In this document: positions 20,483 through 24,032 of the stretch, in pieces
How positions within the stretch are numbered: the first letter of the stretch is position 1
How the letters are laid out: each line of letters begins with the position of its first letter
Assembly: GCA_028456385.1 (NCBI GenBank)
Contig: JALNQF010000544.1
Coordinates: 1-24,032, forward strand
From: Ophiosphaerella korrae
Lineage: Eukaryota; Ascomycota; Dothideomycetes; Pleosporales; Phaeosphaeriaceae
Length of the DNA: 24,032 nucleotides
Direction: 5' to 3'
Program-made: the position numbers and the translations under genes
The notes under the pieces: generated by a model
What the model saw: only the letters and a program-made list of their open reading frames with translations
What the model was told of the DNA's origin: nothing
Database searches by the model: none

Positions 20483-20960
20483 TATTATAAGTGTAATAGA
20501 AGGAATCGAGATAGAGCTAATTAATTCTAACTTAGGTGCTAACAAAGTATAAAACAAGTAAGGTAACAATCTTAATTAGGAGACTATATATAACTAAGAC
20601 ACCTAGGGTAATCTATAATCTATAAACTCTTAGTATTAATAGATTATAGATTAAGGTAATCTATAATCTATAAACTCTTAGTATTAATAGATTATAGATT
20701 AAGGTAATCTATAATCTATTAGTCTTTACAACTATAGATTATAGATTATATTAAGTATATAGTTAGTAGGGATATATATTATTAGGATAGTATTAGTAAT
20801 TTAATCCTTTAACTATAGAACGCTAATACAAGATAGTTATAAAATATCTTCTATTGTTTATAGTTATTATAGATTCTAACGCGAACTTTTACTATTACCT
20901 CGAAATCTACTAACTCCTACTAGATAGGTACCTATAGTTAACAATAGGAGGCCTATAACA
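20483..20960 (+). repeat. 3' LTR of element E (478 bp)
   Basis: TATTATAAG...CCTATAACA; the first bases are RIP-altered from TGTTATAGG. It has two full 48-bp units (20609-20656, 20657-20704) against one in the 5' LTR, which accounts exactly for the 48-bp length difference. It is more heavily mutated than the 5' LTR. Confidence 0.94.
20609..20704 (+). repeat. 48-bp tandem repeat in the E 3' LTR
   Basis: Two identical-looking units and the start of a third at 20705. Each carries AATCTATAATCTAT, ACTCTTAGTATT and ATAGATTATAGATT, so the block can fold into AT-rich hairpins. Confidence 0.92.
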
Positions 20961-20965
20961 AGTAG
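20961..20965. other. Target site duplication AGTAG, right copy, element E
   Basis: AGTAG follows the last base of the E 3' LTR and matches 13880-13884. Confidence 0.92.
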
Positions 20966-21354
20966 ATTAAGAGTTAATAATAAAAGTTTATATAGTAATC
21001 TATAATATACTATAAATAATAAAAGATATTTTGTAACTATCTTAGTATTATCGCTCGTAGTTAATAATTAAATTACTAATACTATCCTAATAATGCGTAT
21101 TACTACTAACTATATACTTATATCTCTTAGCTAGCTTTATACTTTATATTTACTAAGATCGCGAATTACAAATTTATTACGTACTTAAATTTATACTTTG
21201 TATTTACTAAGATCGCGAATTACGAATTTGTTACGTGTCCCTATTATAGTTAGCTTCCTAATTAAGTTCGTTACCTTATAGGTTGTATACGTTGTCGTTA
21301 TCTATAGTAGGGCTAATTAGCTCTAATTAGCTTTTTCTTGTTATAGCTATAACA
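20966..21354 (-). repeat. 5' LTR of element D, outer fragment
   Basis: The 389 bp continue the D LTR where 13884 stopped and align with 7294-7682 to the end at ATAACA. With the 52-bp inner piece this gives 441 bp, the full LTR length. Confidence 0.93.
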
Positions 21355-21359
21355 AAAAT
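21355..21359. other. Target site duplication AAAAT, right copy, element D
   Basis: AAAAT follows the outer edge of the D 5' LTR and matches 7237-7241. Confidence 0.88.
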
Positions 21360-21870
21360 TAGTAATACTATATAGCTTCTAGTATAAATAAGTAAATCTA
21401 GCTCTATAATATAATAATTTAGCTAAATAACTTATTAAATACTATTAGATAATAATTAATAGAAAATATTTATTAATATATTTAACTTAGTTTTTAATTA
21501 TCTAGAGTATATAAAAAGTTATAATTTAGGAAAAATAAATAAAAAACTCTTAATTAAAACTATTAGTACTTAATAATAAATATCTTAAAAAGATAAATAT
21601 TTAACTTATAAGATAGTAAGTAAATAAGTAAAGCTAGAAGTTCTAGCTATAAATTTTATTTATAGTATAGTTAATACTAAAAAAAGAAATAGTTTTAAAA
21701 ACTACTTTCTAATTTTTATAAAGTAAGACTAATATATTATTTAAGTAAGTAGCTAATATAAAACTAGTATACTACTTATATAAAATAATTATATAATATC
21801 TTAATAATAATATAGTATACTATCTCTAATATTAATATATAATACAATTATAGTATTAACTAAGCTATAA
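21360..21870 (+). pseudogene. Retroelement relic F, right part
   Basis: Continuation of the frame interrupted at 7241. In phase it gives V-I-L-Y-S-F and, eight residues on, V-N-L-A-L, consistent with the segment after a gypsy-type protease. Further right I can only see a stop-rich AT-rich reading frame; no reverse transcriptase motif is recognisable before element G begins. Confidence 0.4.
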
Positions 21871-21959
21871 ATATATATAATATATTTTAAAGAACTTATA
21901 GTAGATAATATACTAGAAAGTATATATAATATAACTATAAAGAAAACTTAATATACTTA

Positions 21960-22815
21960 ATAAAACTAAAAGAAGAGGCTATAGTTTAAAAAGTTATTAA
22001 GTAGTTTAAATAAGGTTTTATACCTTTAAGGTTTTATATATAAGAAATAGTAAATAAACTTTTTAAAATATAATAAAGTAACTCTATTAGTAAAAACTAA
22101 GATAATAACTTTATTAAGTAGACTCTTATATTTTATAAGTACTAAAGCTATTTATATAACTACTAGTAAGCTACTTATAAAGATTTTATAGCTAATTTAT
22201 ATTAGTTTAACTTTATATAGAAGATAAAATTAAAGTATTAAATAATAAATTATAATATTTAAAATTTTAATAAGACTAGATTTATTATAAGTAAAATTTT
22301 AGTAAAAGTAGTTAATACTAGTTTAAAAGTAGCTAGAAGAAAGAAGATTATATAGTTAAGTAACTATAAGTAAGTTACTATTATCTAAAGTATATTAGCT
22401 ATAAGTTACTTACTTTTACTTTTTATTATATTTATAAGTAGTATACTTATTAATATCTAGTATAAAGATATACTATATAATTAGGTTTTAATAGTAAGCT
22501 CTAATAGCTAAGTAAATAATTTACTTACTTTTACTTTATTAGAGTACTTTAATAAGTATATAAAGTTAAGCACTTTAAGTATATACTAGCTACTTATAAT
22601 TAATAGCTATAAAAGCTATAGCTTACTTAAATTCTAAAACCTTTATAAAGAGAAAAATATTATCTTTTATAATATACTTCTATATTTTTTATACTTACTA
22701 TAATTTTTTAATATTAGTTACTTTATACTATTAGAGTATAAGTATAGTAACTAGATCTTAGCTTTTATATATAACTATATATATTTTAATAGTAAAAAAA
22801 CTATATATATTAGAT
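21960..22815 (+). pseudogene. Pogo-type transposase relic of element G
   Basis: A fourth pogo-type transposase, close in type to C. From 21966 one reads L-K-E-E-A-I-V and G-F-I-P-L-R-F, a CENP-B-type DNA-binding segment. Then comes N-K-T-R-F-I-I-S-K near 22272 (for D-E-T-G-F), S-N-S at about 22500 and I-I-N-S-Y-K-S-Y at about 22596. The second catalytic Asp is now AAT at 22602 and the third AAT at 22710 (F-F-N-I for P-L-D-V), 36 codons apart, so DD35D spacing is kept while both Asp codons are Asn. The helix-turn-helix upstream and the terminal repeats are not recognisable. The start and end given are the limits of visible similarity. Confidence 0.72.
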
Positions 22816-22845
22816 TTAACAATATGCCTAGCGTATTGCCGCCAA

Positions 22846-23514
22846 GATAGTCTGTAATGTCCTTTAATATTGTCCTTCGATATTGTCTTACTTGTACAAG
22901 CCTTAATAAAATAATACTAATAACCTATCTTGTACAGTAAGATACTGCGATTCTAAATCTTCAATTTAATTTCTTATATCTCTTCTTGTTGTCGCGATGC
23001 AGCGCTATAAAGTTTGATAGTAATAGCAGTGCTATACCTTAATATTATCCTTTAATATTGCTAGGTATAAGAACTATACCTCGATATTGTCCCTCGATAT
23101 TGCTAGGTATAAGGACTACACCTTAATATTGTCCTTTAATATTGTTGTACTTGTACAAGCTTTAATAAAATAATACTAATACTCTATCTTATATAGTAAG
23201 ATACTTTAATTCTAAATCTTTAATTTAATTTCTTATATCTCTTCTTGTTATTACAATACAGCGTTGTAAAGTTTAATAGTAATAGTAGTGCTGTACCTTA
23301 ATATTATCCTTTAATATTATCGTACTTGCACAAGCCTTAATAAAATAATACTAATAACCTATCTTATATAGTTAGACACTACAATTCTAAATCTTTAATT
23401 TAATTTCTTATATCTCTTCTTATTGTCGCGATATAGCGATGTAAAGTTTAATAGCAATAGTAGTGCTATACCTTAATATTATCTTTTAATATTACTAGGT
23501 ATAAGGACTATTGT
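22846..23514 (+). repeat. Satellite-like tandem repeat, three units of about 175 bp
   Basis: Units begin at the palindrome CTTGTACAAG (22891, 23150, and CTTGCACAAG at 23325) and run through CCTTAATAAAATAATACTAA, TTTAATTTCTTATATCTCTT and GTAAAGTTTAATAG. The first unit is 259 bp because it carries two extra 42-bp subunits starting CTAGGTATAAG (23061 and 23103); the second is 175 bp. The third ends with the same CTAGGTATAAG at 23495. Short boxes of the type CCTTAATATTGTCC recur inside. The first unit is the least mutated; differences between units are mainly C/T and G/A. No coding sequence seen. Confidence 0.88.
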
Positions 23515-24032
23515 ATATAGAACGATTTCTAACCTCTAATATAGACGAAATAAAAATTTAACAATACTATAAACTTAAAGACATTACTATACTCTATTAA
23601 GCTATATACTTCTTTATTCTACTTACTCTTAGTATAATACAAATAAATATAAGGTAAAATACCTAATATTAAGTAATAGTAATACAAGAAACAATAAAAT
23701 ATATAAAGAAATATAGTTTATAATAAAGATAACTATATATACCTAAAGAGGATAGGAGATTAGTATATTTTTAAAAAAGCGCTAATCTCCTATTCCTACG
23801 TGCCCTCGAGTATTAACTTATAACTCTAGGTATTATATATATAAAGGTATAGAGAGGTTTTAATATTAAATTAAACTATAATTAAGTACTTATACTAATA
23901 TCTGCACTATCTAGTTCTTATATAGGTTACTATACTAGATCTTGTATTAATAATGTAGTCTTAATATTAAAGCTATCTAACTCTTCCTCCTATAGATCTT
24001 CTAGTAGAAGTAGTAGTAGTAAGGCTTCTTCT
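23515..24032. other. Unresolved AT-rich sequence at the right end
   Basis: No gene recognised. It contains an imperfect hairpin at 23750-23796 and a TATATATAAAGGTATAGAGAGG-like promoter-style stretch near 23837. The final bases (from about 23965) give a Ser-rich open frame of about 20 codons running off the window. An LTR plus the start of another retroelement is possible but unproven. Confidence 0.4.
23750..23796. repeat. Imperfect inverted repeat (hairpin)
   Basis: GATAGGAGATTAG (from 23751) and CTAATCTCCTATTC (23782-23795) pair over 12 perfect bases (23752-23763 with 23782-23793), with an 18-base AT-rich loop holding GCGC at its right edge. It could be a structured LTR segment or a remnant of a small inverted-repeat element. 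Confidence 0.7.

Larger units (their letters stand above)
13885..20960 (+). mobile_element. Ty3/gypsy chromovirus-like element E, complete, 7076 bp
   Basis: A complete but inactive LTR retrotransposon nested in the 5' LTR of D, in opposite orientation to it. 5' LTR 13885-14314, internal region 14315-20482, 3' LTR 20483-20960, AGTAG duplication on both sides. Related to D along the whole internal region and more weakly in the LTRs, so the same family but a different subfamily. It contains one gag-pol frame and one antisense gene. By hand the LTRs differ by about 44 transitions and one transversion, plus one extra 48-bp repeat unit in the 3' LTR. Confidence 0.94.
7242..21354 (-). mobile_element. 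Ty3/gypsy chromovirus-like element D, split by element E
   Basis: An LTR retrotransposon read leftwards. The 3' LTR is 7242-7682, the internal region 7683-13832, and the 5' LTR is split into 13833-13884 and 20966-21354 by insertion of E (13885-20960 plus a duplicated AGTAG). The two 5' LTR pieces sum to 441 bp, exactly the 3' LTR length, and the element without E is about 7032 bp. Flanks carry AAAAT on both sides. I found no recognisable tRNA primer-binding site after the 5' LTR, perhaps because RIP destroyed it. By hand the two LTRs differ by about 38 transitions and one transversion. Confidence 0.92.

Noticed and set aside
7242..21354. D and E as one large palindromic or inverted duplication of a single element
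   Set aside because: Their LTRs differ strongly, the internal regions are diverged, and E carries its own AGTAG duplication inside the D LTR, so they are two separate insertions.
1..24032. tRNA, rRNA, CRISPR array, bacterial operon signals or riboswitches
   Set aside because: No cloverleaf, no spaced repeats with unique spacers, no ribosome-binding-site-led genes. The content is fungal transposons throughout.

Overview
The window is an AT-rich, repeat-only block from the nuclear genome of a filamentous ascomycete that practises repeat-induced point mutation (RIP). I see no intact host gene. Every recognisable coding region is a transposon relic carrying dense C-to-T / G-to-A changes: Gln and Trp codons have become stops, Cys and His have become Tyr, Gly has become Arg or Ser. 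CpG is not specially depleted, and duplicated sequences differ almost only by transitions. I cannot name the species.

Layout. 1-3867: two Fot1/pogo-type DNA transposons lie head to head. Element A (minus strand, left end outside the window) and element B (plus strand, 2109 bp, 53-bp terminal inverted repeats) meet at one shared TA target dinucleotide. 3868-4380: a less mutated, GC-richer strip with a 19-bp minisatellite. About 4440-5840: a third, heavily mutated pogo-type transposase (C). 5850-7241: decayed sequence ending in a retroelement protease-like segment (F). 7242-21354: a Ty3/gypsy chromovirus-like element (D, minus strand, about 7.03 kb) inserted in F with target duplication AAAAT. 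13885-20960: a related element (E, plus strand, 7076 bp) inserted inside the 5' LTR of D with target duplication AGTAG. 21360-21870: the other half of F. About 21960-22815: a fourth pogo-type transposase (G). 22846-23514: a 175-bp satellite-like tandem repeat. 23515-24032: unresolved sequence with an imperfect hairpin.

Both gypsy elements encode one continuous gag-pol frame: gag, two CCHC knuckles, protease, reverse transcriptase, RNase H, integrase and a C-terminal chromodomain-like segment. In E every landmark lies in one frame across about 5.5 kb, so decay was by point mutation without net indels.

The most interesting signal is on the opposite strand. Between the end of gag-pol and the 3' LTR, both elements carry a matching antisense reading frame: an N-terminal Cys-rich segment, then a Lys-rich helical segment ending in a similar Leu-rich tail. 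It overlaps the end of gag-pol tail to tail by the same 23 bp in both. In both, the frame changes by the same amount between the two parts, which a small phase-1 intron could explain in each copy. The order of events read from the nesting is F first, then D, then E; separately, A and then B is the simplest reading for the DNA transposons.
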